Below, piece by piece: positions 8,427 through 18,016 of a DNA stretch of 64,000 bases (the stretch's first letter is position 1; the number at the start of each line of letters is the position of its first letter). Both the position numbers and the translations under genes were made by a program. Location: NCBI RefSeq assembly GCF_014649015.1, contig NZ_BMSF01000003.1, positions 124,001 through 188,000 of the forward strand, in the 5' to 3' direction. This DNA comes from Streptomyces narbonensis (GTDB lineage: Bacteria > Actinomycetota > Actinomycetes > Streptomycetales > Streptomycetaceae). The notes below the pieces were generated by a model. It had not been told where the DNA came from. It was given only the letters and a program-made list of their open reading frames with translations, and ran no database searches.

Positions 8427-9548
8427 TCAACGGGGACTGACAGCGGGTCCGAGGCGGTAGACGCGGCGGGCGTTCCCCGCCGCGATCATCGTGGCGACGC
8501 GCTGGGCGTCCGGGGGTGACCAGGCGCCGTCCATCACCCACTCCCCCAGCACCCGCGTGAGCGCCGAGCGGAAGACGCCCGCCGCGACGACGTGCAGCTC
8601 GGGCAGTCCGTGGGCGCCGCTGGAGAACAGCAGCTTCCCGAAGGGCGCCGACTCCAGGACCTCGGCGAGGACGGCCGCCGCCCGGGCGCCGGTGTGGGCG
8701 AGGGCCGGGCCGAGGTCGGCGTACACGTGCGGATGGACGACGGTCAGGTGCGCCGCCGCGCGGTGGTGCGGGTAGGCGTGCAGCAGGACGAGGTCGGCGC
8801 CGAGCCCCGTGGTGGCTGCGGCGAAGGCGCCGAGGACGGCCGGATCGAGGTCCCGGGTGTGCAGCTGGAGCGGGCGGCCGGCGGTGATGGCGATCCAGAG
8901 GAGGTGCCGCAGCAGGACGGGGTCGGTGAGCCGCCCGCCGGCGGGGCGGCCGGCCAGCCAGCGTCCGGCCGCGCCGCGCACCTCCCCCGGTCCCGGTGGC
9001 TCGGGCGTCGTCGCGAGCCCTCGGCGTGCGCCCTCCAGCGAGGTGAAGGCCACGGCGTTCACGGCGGCGCCGTGGACGGCCTCGGCGAGGTTGGCGAGGA
9101 AGGCGTCGACGGTCCCCGAGGTGTCGGCGACCTGTTCGGCGAGGGGTTCGAGGCGGACGATCTCGTGGGCCTCCGCGCCGGCCGTGGCGGCGATCTCGGC
9201 CGGCCGGGTCAGGTCACCGGCGACCCCCGTGTCCACGAGGTACGTGGAGATCCCGGAGGCCCTGAGCAGCCGTCGGCCCGCCTCGACGACGCCGAGCTCG
9301 CGACGGCGGGCGAGGTAGCGGGCGGGCGGGCAGTGCGGTTCGAGGCCGAGGAGCGGCGGGCACCAGCGCCGTACCGCGAATCCCGTCTGCGTGTCGAAGA
9401 AGGTCGTCCCGGCGGCGGGCAGCCCGGGCGGACCGCCCCGCCGGTCGCCGAGGTGCGCGCCGAGGTGGGTCTCGAAGGTGCCCAGGCCGAGCTCCGTACG
9501 GAGCACTCCGTGGCAGTACTGGTCCACGAGGCTCGGCGTGTCGATCAT
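8427..9548 (-). CDS. Amidohydrolase-family protein with missing metal ligands
   Basis: 373 aa from ATG 9548, with AGGGAG nine bases upstream. The fold is that of metal-dependent amidohydrolases of the type found in Streptomyces and in the nodulin/FluG N-terminal domain: LVDQYCHG at the N-terminus, LQLHTRD, VLLHAYPHHR and GLPELH near the end. In the family as I know it, the first motif is HxH (DHHCHG) and the late motif is SSDAWGLPE. Here they read DQYCHG and SSGAHGLPE, so the first metal histidine (residue 11, Tyr) and the catalytic/metal aspartate (residue 311, Gly) are replaced. It may be a pseudoenzyme. Context gives no pathway. Confidence 0.8.
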   Translation of the reverse strand: MIDTPSLVDQYCHGVLRTELGLGTFETHLGAHLGDRRGGPPGLPAAGTTFFDTQTGFAVRRWCPPLLGLEPHCPPARYLARRRELGVVEAGRRLLRASGISTYLVDTGVAGDLTRPAEIAATAGAEAHEIVRLEPLAEQVADTSGTVDAFLANLAEAVHGAAVNAVAFTSLEGARRGLATTPEPPGPGEVRGAAGRWLAGRPAGGRLTDPVLLRHLLWIAITAGRPLQLHTRDLDPAVLGAFAAATTGLGADLVLLHAYPHHRAAAHLTVVHPHVYADLGPALAHTGARAAAVLAEVLESAPFGKLLFSSGAHGLPELHVVAAGVFRSALTRVLGEWVMDGAWSPPDAQRVATMIAAGNARRVYRLGPAVSPR

Positions 9549-9618
9549 CTCGGGGGGCTCCCTGTGTGGACGTGTCTCCACACGTCCTAACGGGTGAGCC
9601 CCGCGCGAGGTTGTTGCC

Positions 9619-9939
9619 TCAGCCGTTGGAGGGGCCGCCGATCTGGATGCCGGCCATCCGGCTCCACTCGTACGGGCCGGTGACGACCTTGGCGGCGAAC
9701 TCGCCGTCGAACTCCTCGTGGAGCGTGAGACCGGCCTTCTCGGCCGCCTGCTTCGCGATCTCGTGGGTCGGCGCGACGAGGTCGCCCCAGGCGCCGTCGG
9801 TGCCGACGAGGACGATCCGGGTGCCCGCCTGGCCGATGTGCGCGAGGTGCCCCTCGGTGCCGCCGTGCTCCTTGGAGAAGGCCTTGATCTCCTTGGCGAG
9901 CCGGGCCGCCTTGCGCTCTTCCTGCTTCGTTTCTGCCAT
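9619..9939 (-). CDS. Small conserved hypothetical protein
   Basis: 106 aa, starting MAETKQEERKAARLAKEIKAF, with a charged helical N-terminus and a C-terminal half ending in GPYEWSRMAGIQIGGPSNG. No signal peptide or known motif is seen. ATG 9939 is chosen over an upstream extension because a -10 box TAGCAT (plus-strand 9947-9952) lies seven bases before it, pointing to a leaderless message. It sits between ctaB and the amidohydrolase-like gene, all on the minus strand but separated by a strong terminator from ctaB. Confidence 0.8.
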   Translation of the reverse strand: MAETKQEERKAARLAKEIKAFSKEHGGTEGHLAHIGQAGTRIVLVGTDGAWGDLVAPTHEIAKQAAEKAGLTLHEEFDGEFAAKVVTGPYEWSRMAGIQIGGPSNG

Positions 9940-9972
9940 GAAAGGGATGCTACCGAGGGGTAGATCTACTGG

Positions 9973-10016
9973 CGACGGCCGGGTCACGTGGCCTATCCCA
10001 CGTGACCCGGCCGTCG
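9973..10016 (-). terminator. Terminator after ctaB
   Basis: A perfect 19-bp inverted repeat with a 6-nt loop, 57 bp beyond the ctaB stop. Its inner part contains the palindrome CACGTG. It separates ctaB from the small gene downstream. Confidence 0.82.
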
Positions 10017-10072
10017 GCCGAGCGAATCATCTGAGCGGAGAACGCCCGGGGGCGTGTCCGGCGAATCGGGCG

Positions 10073-11020
10073 CTAGCGGAGGAAGGGGTCCACCGCGACG
10101 GCCACGAAGAGCAGCGAGACGTAGGTGATGGACCAGTGGAAGAGGCGCATCTCCTTGAGCTTCGCTCCGGTGGCGCCCGACTTCGCGCGGTTCAGCAGCC
10201 CGTGCGCCTCCCACAGCCACCAGCCGCCGGTCAGCAGCGCGACGGCCGTGTAGAACCAGCCGGTGTAGCCGAGCGGGGTGAGCAGCAGGGAGACGGCGAC
10301 CATCACCCAGCTGTAGGCGACGATCTGCTTGGCCACGACCTTGTTGGAGGCGAGGACCGGGAGCATCGGCACGCCGGCGCGGGCGTAGTCCTCCTTCACC
10401 TTCATCGACAGCGGCCAGTAGTGCGGCGGCGTCCAGAAGAAGATGACGAGGAAGAGGATGATCGCGGCCCACGACATCGAGTTGGTGACGGCCGACCAGC
10501 CGATGAGCACCGGCAGGCAGCCGGCGATGCCGCCCCAGACGATGTTCTGCGCGGTCCGCCGCTTGAGGATCATCGTGTAGACGACCACGTAGAAGAGGAG
10601 CGCGCCGAGCGAGAGCGCGGCGGAGAGCCAGTTGACCAGCAGGCCGAACCACAGCGTGGAGATCACCGCGAGGCTGAGGCCGAAGACGAGGCCCTCACGC
10701 GGCGTGAGCACGCCGGTGACCAGCGGACGCTGCGAGGTGCGGTCCATCAGCGCGTCGATGTCGCGGTCGATGTACATGTTCAGCGCGTTGGCGCCGCCCG
10801 CGGACAGGTAGCCGCCGAAGCAGGTGGCGAGCACCAGCCACAGGTTCGGCACGCCCTGCTCGGCAAGGAACATCACCGGAACGGTCGTGATGAGCAGCAG
10901 TTCGATGATTCGCGGCTTGGTCAGCGCCACGTATGCCTTGACGCGGGCCCCGAACGGCCGATGGCCCCCCGGGCTGGGAGTCAAGACGACCCCTGCGGGT
11001 CGGGACTCGACGGCCGTCAC
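10073..11020 (-). CDS. ctaB: CtaB, protoheme IX farnesyltransferase (heme O synthase)
   Basis: 315 aa, UbiA-family prenyltransferase that adds farnesyl to heme B to make heme O, the substrate of CtaA. The aspartate-rich NxxxDxxxD motif is seen as [17 protein letters not shown], with eight to nine membrane spans and the start [19 protein letters not shown]. The frame is open upstream, but GTG 11020 ([10 protein letters not shown]) is preferred because AGGGG lies five bases before it and Streptomyces homologues begin there; GTG 11026 is the alternative. Divergent from tkt, as in mycobacteria. Confidence 0.95.
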   Translation of the reverse strand: MTAVESRPAGVVLTPSPGGHRPFGARVKAYVALTKPRIIELLLITTVPVMFLAEQGVPNLWLVLATCFGGYLSAGGANALNMYIDRDIDALMDRTSQRPLVTGVLTPREGLVFGLSLAVISTLWFGLLVNWLSAALSLGALLFYVVVYTMILKRRTAQNIVWGGIAGCLPVLIGWSAVTNSMSWAAIILFLVIFFWTPPHYWPLSMKVKEDYARAGVPMLPVLASNKVVAKQIVAYSWVMVAVSLLLTPLGYTGWFYTAVALLTGGWWLWEAHGLLNRAKSGATGAKLKEMRLFHWSITYVSLLFVAVAVDPFLR

Positions 11021-11334
11021 GCACACCCCTGACAGAGAATTTCCCAGCAAGCTCCCCGTATGAAGACGGGGTGAAGCTTGCGCGTACCACGCCACTGTAG
11101 ACGTTGCCCAGACGCCGATCTTCGCGGGGGTGGGGTCGTGTTGGAGGGGTGTGTCCCAAGGCGTGGACACCGCTCGGGAGGCGAACTCACACGGCCACCG
11201 GCAGTCTTGCTCTGTCCGCTCATTTGAGGCGCCCACACACGAAAAGAGGGGGCTTCTTCAGGGGTAGGCTCGACACCGCCGGTACACCCTCAGTCACCGG
11301 CTTCAGAACATGTGGAGAGGAGCCCTGACCCAGG
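11021..11334. promoter_or_regulatory. Divergent promoter region ctaB / tkt (314 bp)
   Basis: No gene is seen here. Candidate elements are a -10 box TAGGCT at 11265-11270 for tkt, giving a leader of about 58 nt with the Shine-Dalgarno GGAGAGGAG, and a minus-strand TACAGT (11100-11095) for ctaB. Neither has a good -35 match. No strong dyad or riboswitch was found. Confidence 0.5.
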
Positions 11335-13422
11335 GTGAGCACTAAGCCGACCACCACAGACCTCGAGTGGACCGAATTGGACCAGCGGGCCGTCGACACC
11401 GCCCGCGTCCTGGCCGCGGACGCCGTACAGAAGGTCGGCAACGGCCATCCCGGTACGGCGATGAGCCTGGCGCCCGCCGCGTACACCCTCTTCCAGAAGG
11501 TGATGCGGCACGACCCGGCCGACCCCGAGTGGGTCGGGCGCGACCGGTTCGTCCTCTCCGCCGGCCACTCGTCCCTGACCCTTTACACCCAGCTGTACCT
11601 GGGTGGCTTCGGTCTCGAACTGGACGACCTGAAGGCCTTCCGCACCTGGGGCTCGAAGACCCCCGGTCACCCGGAGTACGGTCACACGGCCGCCGTCGAG
11701 ACGACCACGGGCCCGCTGGGCCAGGGTGTCGCCAATGCCGTGGGCATGGCGATGGCCGCCCGCTACGAGCGCGGCCTGTTCGACCCGGAGGCGGCCCCCG
11801 GCACCTCCCCGTTCGACCACCGGATCTACGCGATCGCCGGTGACGGCTGCCTCCAGGAGGGCATCTCCGCGGAGGCGTCCTCGCTGGCCGGCCACCAGAA
11901 GCTCGGCAACCTGATCCTGCTGTGGGACGACAACCACATCTCGATCGAGGGCGACACCGAGACCGCTGTGTCCGAGGACACGATGAAGCGGTACGAGGCG
12001 TACGGCTGGCACGTCCAGCGCGTCGAGCCGCAGGCCAACGGCGACCTGGACCCGGCCGCGCTGTACACGGCGATCAAGGCCGCCGAGGCCGAGACCGAGC
12101 GTCCGTCGTTCATCGCGATGCGCTCGATCATCGCCTGGCCCGCGCCGAACGCGCAGAACACCGAGGCCGCGCACGGCTCGGCGCTCGGCGACGAGGAGAT
12201 CGCGGCCACCAAGCGCGTCCTCGGCTTCGACCCGGAGCAGACCTTCGAGGTCACCGACGAGGTCATCGCGCACACCCGCTCGCTCGGCGACCGGGGCCGT
12301 GAGGCCCGTGGCGCCTGGGAGAAGTCGCTCGCCGAGTGGCGTACGGCCAACCCGGAGCGCGCCGCCGAGTTCGACCGCATCCAGGCGAACGAGCTGCCGG
12401 CCGGCTGGGAGGAGAAGCTCCCCGTCTTCGAGGCCGGCAAGGGCGTCGCCACCCGCGCGGCCTCGGGCAAGGTCCTCCAGGCGCTCGGCGCGGTCATCCC
12501 GGAGCTGTGGGGCGGCTCGGCCGACCTGGCCGGCTCGAACAACACGACGATCGACAAGACCTCGTCGTTCCTGCCCGAGGGCAACCCGCTGCCGGAGGCC
12601 GACCCGTACGGCCGCACGATCCACTTCGGCATCCGCGAGCACTCGATGGCCGCGGAGATGAACGGCATCGCGCTGCACGGCAACACGCGGATCTACGGCG
12701 GCACCTTCCTGGTGTTCTCCGACTACATGCGCAACGCCGTGCGTCTGTCGGCGCTGATGCACCTGCCGGTGACGTACGTCTGGACGCACGACTCGATCGG
12801 CCTGGGCGAGGACGGCCCGACCCACCAGCCGGTGGAGCACCTGGCCTCGCTGCGCGCGATCCCGGGCCTGAACGTGGTCCGCCCCGCCGACGCCAACGAG
12901 ACGGCGATCGCCTGGCGCGAGATCATGAAGCGGCACACCAAGGTCTTCGGCAAGGGCGCGCCGCACGGTCTCGCCCTCACCCGCCAGGGTGTGCCGACCT
13001 ACGCGTCGAACGAGAACGCGGCCAAGGGCGGCTACGTGCTCTTCGAGGCCGAGGGCGGCCCCGCCGAGCTCGTGCTGATCGCGACCGGCTCCGAGGTGCA
13101 CCTGGCCGTCGAGGCCCGCGAGCAGCTCCAGGCCGCCGGTGTCCCGACCCGCGTGGTCTCGATGCCGTCCGTCGAGTGGTTCGAGGAGCAGGACCAGGCG
13201 TACAAGGACTCCGTCCTGCCGCCGTCGGTCAAGGCCCGCGTCGCGGTCGAGGCCGGCATCGGCCTCACCTGGCACCGCTACGTCGGGGACGCCGGCCGGA
13301 TCGTCTCGCTGGAGCACTTCGGTGCCTCGGCGGACGCGAAGGTCCTCTTCCGCGAGTTCGGGTTCACGCCGGAGGCGATCGTCGCCGCCGCGCGGGAATC
13401 TCTCGACGCCGTCGCGCGCTGA
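11335..13422 (+). CDS. tkt: Transketolase
   Basis: 695 aa, full length. Transketolase moves two-carbon units between sugar phosphates using thiamine diphosphate. The cofactor motif GDGCLQEG starts near residue 165 and continues to the NLILLWDDN region; the pyrimidine and C-terminal domains follow, with GIREHSMAAEMNGI and THDSIGLGEDGPTHQPVE. The start is GTG 11335 after GAGAGGAG. It is the first gene of tkt-tal-zwf-opcA-pgl, divergent from ctaB, and the tight spacing of the following genes suggests one transcript. Confidence 0.97.
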   Translation: MSTKPTTTDLEWTELDQRAVDTARVLAADAVQKVGNGHPGTAMSLAPAAYTLFQKVMRHDPADPEWVGRDRFVLSAGHSSLTLYTQLYLGGFGLELDDLKAFRTWGSKTPGHPEYGHTAAVETTTGPLGQGVANAVGMAMAARYERGLFDPEAAPGTSPFDHRIYAIAGDGCLQEGISAEASSLAGHQKLGNLILLWDDNHISIEGDTETAVSEDTMKRYEAYGWHVQRVEPQANGDLDPAALYTAIKAAEAETERPSFIAMRSIIAWPAPNAQNTEAAHGSALGDEEIAATKRVLGFDPEQTFEVTDEVIAHTRSLGDRGREARGAWEKSLAEWRTANPERAAEFDRIQANELPAGWEEKLPVFEAGKGVATRAASGKVLQALGAVIPELWGGSADLAGSNNTTIDKTSSFLPEGNPLPEADPYGRTIHFGIREHSMAAEMNGIALHGNTRIYGGTFLVFSDYMRNAVRLSALMHLPVTYVWTHDSIGLGEDGPTHQPVEHLASLRAIPGLNVVRPADANETAIAWREIMKRHTKVFGKGAPHGLALTRQGVPTYASNENAAKGGYVLFEAEGGPAELVLIATGSEVHLAVEAREQLQAAGVPTRVVSMPSVEWFEEQDQAYKDSVLPPSVKARVAVEAGIGLTWHRYVGDAGRIVSLEHFGASADAKVLFREFGFTPEAIVAAARESLDAVAR

Positions 13423-13458
13423 CGCGAATACGTACGACTTAATGGAGATGCAACTCTC

Positions 13459-14577
13459 ATGACAGACGCTCTCAAGCGCCTCTCCGACGAAGGCGTCGCG
13501 ATCTGGCTGGACGACCTCTCGCGCAAGCGGATCACGTCCGGCAACCTGGCCGAGCTCATCGACCAGAGCCACGTGGTCGGTGTGACCACGAACCCGTCGA
13601 TCTTCCAGAAGGCCATCTCCTCGGGTGACGGTTACGAGCAGCAGCTCGCCGATCTCGCCGCCCGCAAGGTGACCGTCGACGAGGCCATCCGCATGATCAC
13701 GACGGCGGACGTCCGCGACGCCGCCGACATCCTGCGGCCGGTCTTCGAGGCGACCGACGGCCAGGACGGCCGGGTCTCCATCGAGGTCGACCCCCGCCTG
13801 GCCCACGAGACGGTCGCCACCGTCGCCGAGGCCAAGCAGCTGGCCTGGCTGGTGGACCGCCCCAACACGCTGATCAAGATTCCGGCCACCAAGGCGGGTC
13901 TGCCGGCGATCACCGAGGTCATCGGCCTCGGCATCAGCGTCAACGTGACGCTGATCTTCTCGCTGGAGCGCTACCGCGCGGTCATGGACGCCTACCTGGC
14001 GGGTCTCGAGAAGGCCCGCGAGCGTGGCCTCGACCTCTCGAAGATCCACTCCGTGGCGTCCTTCTTCGTGTCCCGCGTGGACTCGGAGATCGACAAGCGC
14101 CTGGACGGCATCGGCACCGACGACGCCAAGGCGCTCAAGGGCAAGGCCGCGCTGGCCAACGCCCGTCTGGCCTACGAGGCGTACGAGGAGGTCTTCTCCT
14201 CCGACCGCTGGAGCGCCCTGGACAAGGCGCAGGCCAACAAGCAGCGTCCGCTGTGGGCCTCGACCGGCGTCAAGGACCCGGCCTACAAGGACACGCTGTA
14301 CGTCGTGGACCTGGTCGCCCCCGGCACGGTCAACACCATGCCGGAAGCGACCCTGGAGGCCACCGCCGACCACGGCGAGGTCGCCGGTGACACCGTGCGC
14401 GGCACGTACGACCAGTCCCGCGCGGAGCTGGCCGCCATCGCGAAGCTGGGCATCAGCTACGACGAGGTCGTGCAGCTCCTGGAGGACGAGGGCGTCGACA
14501 AGTTCGAGGCGTCCTGGAACGACCTGCTCAAGTCCACCGAGGCGGAGCTCTCGCGCCTCGCACCTTCGGAGGCGTAA
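13459..14577 (+). CDS. tal: Transaldolase
   Basis: 372 aa, the long actinobacterial transaldolase type. It transfers dihydroxyacetone units between sedoheptulose 7-phosphate and erythrose 4-phosphate. The N-terminal motif [14 protein letters not shown] and the Schiff-base lysine context [10 protein letters not shown] are visible. ATG 13459 has GGAG 11 bases upstream. It lies 36 bp after tkt and 5 bp before zwf. Confidence 0.97.
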   Translation: MTDALKRLSDEGVAIWLDDLSRKRITSGNLAELIDQSHVVGVTTNPSIFQKAISSGDGYEQQLADLAARKVTVDEAIRMITTADVRDAADILRPVFEATDGQDGRVSIEVDPRLAHETVATVAEAKQLAWLVDRPNTLIKIPATKAGLPAITEVIGLGISVNVTLIFSLERYRAVMDAYLAGLEKARERGLDLSKIHSVASFFVSRVDSEIDKRLDGIGTDDAKALKGKAALANARLAYEAYEEVFSSDRWSALDKAQANKQRPLWASTGVKDPAYKDTLYVVDLVAPGTVNTMPEATLEATADHGEVAGDTVRGTYDQSRAELAAIAKLGISYDEVVQLLEDEGVDKFEASWNDLLKSTEAELSRLAPSEA

Positions 14578-14582
14578 GCACT

Positions 14583-16115
14583 TTGAGCGCAGTCCACGGA
14601 GCCAACCCGCTCCGTGACGCCGCAGACCGACGGCTCCCGCGTATCGCGGGGCCGTCGGGTCTGGTGATCTTCGGCGTCACGGGCGATTTGTCCCGTAAGA
14701 AGCTGATGCCTGCCGTCTACGACCTGGCCAACCGCGGCCTGCTGCCGCCGGGCTTCTCGCTCATCGGCTTCGCCCGCCGCGAGTGGCAGGACGAGGACTT
14801 CGCGCAGGAGGTCTACGAGGCCGTCAAGCAGCACGCGCGCACCCCGTTCCGCGAGGAGGTGTGGCAGCAGCTGATCCAGGGCATGCGGTTCGTCCAGGGC
14901 GACTTCGACGACGACGAGGCCTTCGAGAAGCTGAAGTCCACCGTCGAGGAGCTGGACAAGGCGCAGGGCACCGGCGGCAACTTCGCCTTCTACCTCTCCG
15001 TGCCGCCGAAGTTCTTCCCGCTCGTCGTCCAGCAGCTGAAGAAGCACGGCCTGGCCGACCAGAAGAACGGCTCCTGGCGCCGCGCCGTCATCGAGAAGCC
15101 CTTCGGCCACGACCTGGTCTCCGCCAAGGAGCTCAACGAGGTCGTCCACGAGGTCTTCCCGCCCGAGGCGGTCTTCCGGATCGACCACTACCTCGGCAAG
15201 GAGACCGTCCAGAACATCCTGGCGCTCCGCTTCGCCAACACCCTCTTCGAGCCGATCTGGAACCGGTCGTACGTCGACCACGTGCAGATCACCATGGCCG
15301 AGGACATCGGCATCGGCGGCCGGGCCGGGTACTACGACGGCATCGGCGCCGCCCGTGACGTCATCCAGAACCACCTCCTCCAGCTGCTCGCGCTGACCGC
15401 GATGGAGGAGCCCGCCTCCTTCGACGCCGACGCGCTCGCCGCCGAGAAGACCAAGGTCCTCGGCGCGGTGAAGATCCCCAAGGACCTGGGCGAGTCCACG
15501 GTCCGCGGCCAGTACGCGGCCGGCTGGCAGGGCGGCGAGAAGGCCGTCGGCTATCTCCAGGAAGACGGCATCGACCCCCAGTCGAAGACCGACACCTACG
15601 CGGCCGTGAAGCTGGAGATCGACAACCGCCGCTGGGCGGGCGTCCCCTTCTACCTCCGTACGGGCAAGCGCCTCGGCCGCCGCGTCACCGAGATCGCGGT
15701 CGTCTTCCAGCGCGCCCCGCACTCCCCCTTCGACCACACCGCGACCGAGGAACTCGGCCGGAACGCCATCGTGATCCGGGTCCAGCCGGACGAGGGCGTG
15801 ACGATGCGCTTCGGCTCCAAGGTGCCCGGCACCCAGATGGAGATCCGGGACGTGTCGATGGACTTCGCGTACGGCGAGTCCTTCACCGAGTCCAGCCCCG
15901 AGGCGTACGAGCGGCTCATCCTCGACGTCCTGCTCGGCGACTCGAACCTCTTCCCGCGCGTCGAGGAGGTCGAGCTGTCCTGGAAGATCCTCGACCCGAT
16001 CGAGCAGTTCTGGGACACGCACGGCAAGCCCGCGCAGTACCAGTCCGGGACCTGGGGTCCGGTCGAGGCGGACGAGATGCTCGCACGAGACGGACGGAGC
16101 TGGCGCAGGCCATGA
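14583..16115 (+). CDS. zwf: Glucose-6-phosphate dehydrogenase
   Basis: 510 aa, full length. It makes 6-phosphogluconolactone and NADPH. The nucleotide-binding GVTGDLSRKKLMP near residue 32 and the substrate site RIDHYLGKETVQN near residues 199-211 are intact. The start is a rare TTG at 14583 (MSAVHGANPL), five bases after the tal stop; no ATG or GTG in a suitable position would keep the conserved N-terminus. The stop overlaps opcA by 4 bp, so the dehydrogenase and its assembly factor are coupled. Confidence 0.96.
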   Translation: MSAVHGANPLRDAADRRLPRIAGPSGLVIFGVTGDLSRKKLMPAVYDLANRGLLPPGFSLIGFARREWQDEDFAQEVYEAVKQHARTPFREEVWQQLIQGMRFVQGDFDDDEAFEKLKSTVEELDKAQGTGGNFAFYLSVPPKFFPLVVQQLKKHGLADQKNGSWRRAVIEKPFGHDLVSAKELNEVVHEVFPPEAVFRIDHYLGKETVQNILALRFANTLFEPIWNRSYVDHVQITMAEDIGIGGRAGYYDGIGAARDVIQNHLLQLLALTAMEEPASFDADALAAEKTKVLGAVKIPKDLGESTVRGQYAAGWQGGEKAVGYLQEDGIDPQSKTDTYAAVKLEIDNRRWAGVPFYLRTGKRLGRRVTEIAVVFQRAPHSPFDHTATEELGRNAIVIRVQPDEGVTMRFGSKVPGTQMEIRDVSMDFAYGESFTESSPEAYERLILDVLLGDSNLFPRVEEVELSWKILDPIEQFWDTHGKPAQYQSGTWGPVEADEMLARDGRSWRRP

Positions 16116-17185
16116 AGACCGACCTGACGGACACCACGTCCTCCAAGATCAACAAGGCGCTGGTGCTCGGGCGGCGGGCGATCGGCACGCCGGCCGTCGG
16201 CATGGTGCTCACCCTCGTGATCGTCACCGACGAGGAGAACGCCTACGACGCGCTGAAGGCGGCCAACGAGGCGTCCCGCGAGCACCCCTCGCGGACCCTC
16301 GTCGTCATCAAGCGGGTCTCGCGCTCCCCGCGGGACCGCGCCAAGGCACGACTCGACGCCGAGGTCCGCCTCGGCGCCGACGCCAGCACCGGCGAAACGG
16401 TTGTCCTCCGGCTGTACGGCGAGGTCGTCGACCACGCCCAGTCGGTGGTGCTTCCGCTGCTCCTCCCGGACGCGCCCGTCGTCGTCTGGTGGCCGGTGAA
16501 CGCGCCGACCGACCCGGCGAACGACCCGCTGGGCGCGCTCGCCCAGCGCCGGGTGACCGACACGTACGCCGCCGAGCAGCCCATCCAGGAGCTGACGGCG
16601 CGCGCGGACGCGTACACCCCGGGCGACACGGACCTCGCGTGGACCCGGATCACCCCGTGGCGTTCGATGCTCGCCGCCGCGCTCGACCAGGTCGTGTGCG
16701 AGGTCACCTCGGCCGAGGTCGAGGGCGAGGAGTTCAACCCGAGCGTCGAGCTGCTCGCGATGTGGCTGGCCGACCGGCTGAAGGTGCCGGTGCGGCGCTC
16801 GAAGTCGACGGGGCCCGGTCTCACCTCCGTACGGATGGAGACCAGCTCCGGACCGATCGTGCTGGACCGGCCGGACGGCTCGCTCGCGACGCTCTCCATC
16901 CAGGGTCAGCCGGACCGGGGCGTGGCGCTCAAGCGCCGCGAGACGGCCGAGCTGATCGCGGAGGAGCTGCGCCGGCTCGACCCGGACGACACCTACGCGA
17001 CGGCGCTCAAGTTCGGTCTCGAACGGCTCGACGAGGAGGCGGCGACCGTCGCTCCCGAGGCCGCGGCTCCCGAGGCCGCGGCTCCCGAGGCCGCGGCTCC
17101 CGTCGAGGCGGCCGGGGTCGTGGAGTCGGCCCCGGCGAAGCCCGCCTCCAAGAAGGCCCCGGCCAGGAAGGCGGCGGCCAAGTGA
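16112..17185 (+). CDS. opcA: OpcA, glucose-6-phosphate dehydrogenase assembly protein
   Basis: 357 aa. OpcA activates or assembles Zwf in cyanobacteria and actinobacteria. The conserved core runs through VWWPVNAPTDPANDPLGALAQRRVTD and the C-terminal sugar-dehydrogenase assembly segment. The end is unusual: a 15-bp repeat (17051-17095, three copies) encodes PEAAA units, followed by a Lys/Ala-rich tail (KPASKKAPARKAAAK). This tail is low-complexity and is probably disordered. The gene overlaps zwf and pgl by 4 bp each. Confidence 0.95.
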   Translation: MKTDLTDTTSSKINKALVLGRRAIGTPAVGMVLTLVIVTDEENAYDALKAANEASREHPSRTLVVIKRVSRSPRDRAKARLDAEVRLGADASTGETVVLRLYGEVVDHAQSVVLPLLLPDAPVVVWWPVNAPTDPANDPLGALAQRRVTDTYAAEQPIQELTARADAYTPGDTDLAWTRITPWRSMLAAALDQVVCEVTSAEVEGEEFNPSVELLAMWLADRLKVPVRRSKSTGPGLTSVRMETSSGPIVLDRPDGSLATLSIQGQPDRGVALKRRETAELIAEELRRLDPDDTYATALKFGLERLDEEAATVAPEAAAPEAAAPEAAAPVEAAGVVESAPAKPASKKAPARKAAAK

Positions 17186-17964
17186 GCGCCCCCCAGCTGG
17201 TCGTCCACCGTGACAAGGAGCTGATGGCGCAGGCCGCCGCGGCCCGGCTGATCACGAAGATCGTCGACGCCCAGGCCACCCGCGGCTCCGCCTCGGTGGT
17301 GCTGACCGGCGGACGCAACGGCAACGGCCTGCTGGCGGCGCTCGGTACGGCGCCCGCGCGGGACGCGGTCGACTGGTCGCGGCTGGACCTGTGGTGGGGC
17401 GACGAGCGCTTCCTGCCCGAGGGCGACCCCGAGCGGAACGTCACCCAGGCCCGTGAGGCGCTGCTCGACCGGGTGCCTCTCGACCCGGCGCGGGTGCACG
17501 CCATGCCGGCCTCGGACGGGCCGTACGGCGCCGATGTCGAAGCGGCCGCCGCCGCGTACGCGGAGGAGCTGGCCGCCGCGGCGGGTCCCGGTGACCATGC
17601 CGGGGTGCCGACCTTCGACGTGCTGATGCTGGGCGTCGGCCCGGACACGCACGTGGCCTCGCTCTTCCCCGAGCTGCCGGCGGTCCGCGAGACCGAGCGG
17701 ACGGTCGTGGGGGTGCACGGCGCTCCCAAGCCGCCGCCGCTCCGGGTCTCCCTGACGCTGCCGGCGATCAGGGCGGCCAAGGAGGTCTGGCTGCTCGCGG
17801 CCGGCGAGGACAAGGCGAAGGCAGCGGCGATCGCGCTGTCCGGTGCGGGCGAGGTGCAGGCCCCGGCGGCGGGTGCCTACGGCCGCTCGCGCACCCTGTG
17901 GCTGCTCGACGCGGCGGCCGCCTCGGAGCTGCCGCGAAGCCTGTATCCGCCGGCTTCGGCCTGA
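17182..17964 (+). CDS. pgl: 6-phosphogluconolactonase
   Basis: 260 aa from GTG 17182, which overlaps the opcA stop. The enzyme hydrolyses 6-phosphogluconolactone to 6-phosphogluconate. Family marks are SVVLTGGRNG, WWGDERFLPEGDPERN and DVLMLGVGPDTHVASLFP. The larger open frame upstream reads through opcA out of frame and is not coding. It completes the oxidative branch begun by zwf and ends the operon. Confidence 0.95.
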   Translation: MSAPQLVVHRDKELMAQAAAARLITKIVDAQATRGSASVVLTGGRNGNGLLAALGTAPARDAVDWSRLDLWWGDERFLPEGDPERNVTQAREALLDRVPLDPARVHAMPASDGPYGADVEAAAAAYAEELAAAAGPGDHAGVPTFDVLMLGVGPDTHVASLFPELPAVRETERTVVGVHGAPKPPPLRVSLTLPAIRAAKEVWLLAAGEDKAKAAAIALSGAGEVQAPAAGAYGRSRTLWLLDAAAASELPRSLYPPASA

Positions 17965-17976
17965 TTCGACGACACC

Positions 17977-18016
17977 CCGGAGGCCCGGTTCACTGCTCGG
18001 TGGACCGGGCCTCCGG
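17977..18016. terminator. Bidirectional terminator, pgl / PH-domain gene
   Basis: A perfect 13-bp stem (CCGGAGGCCCGGT with its complement), extended by four weaker pairs, lies between convergent genes. It overlaps the last codons and the stop of the PH-domain gene at 17990. Confidence 0.78.
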
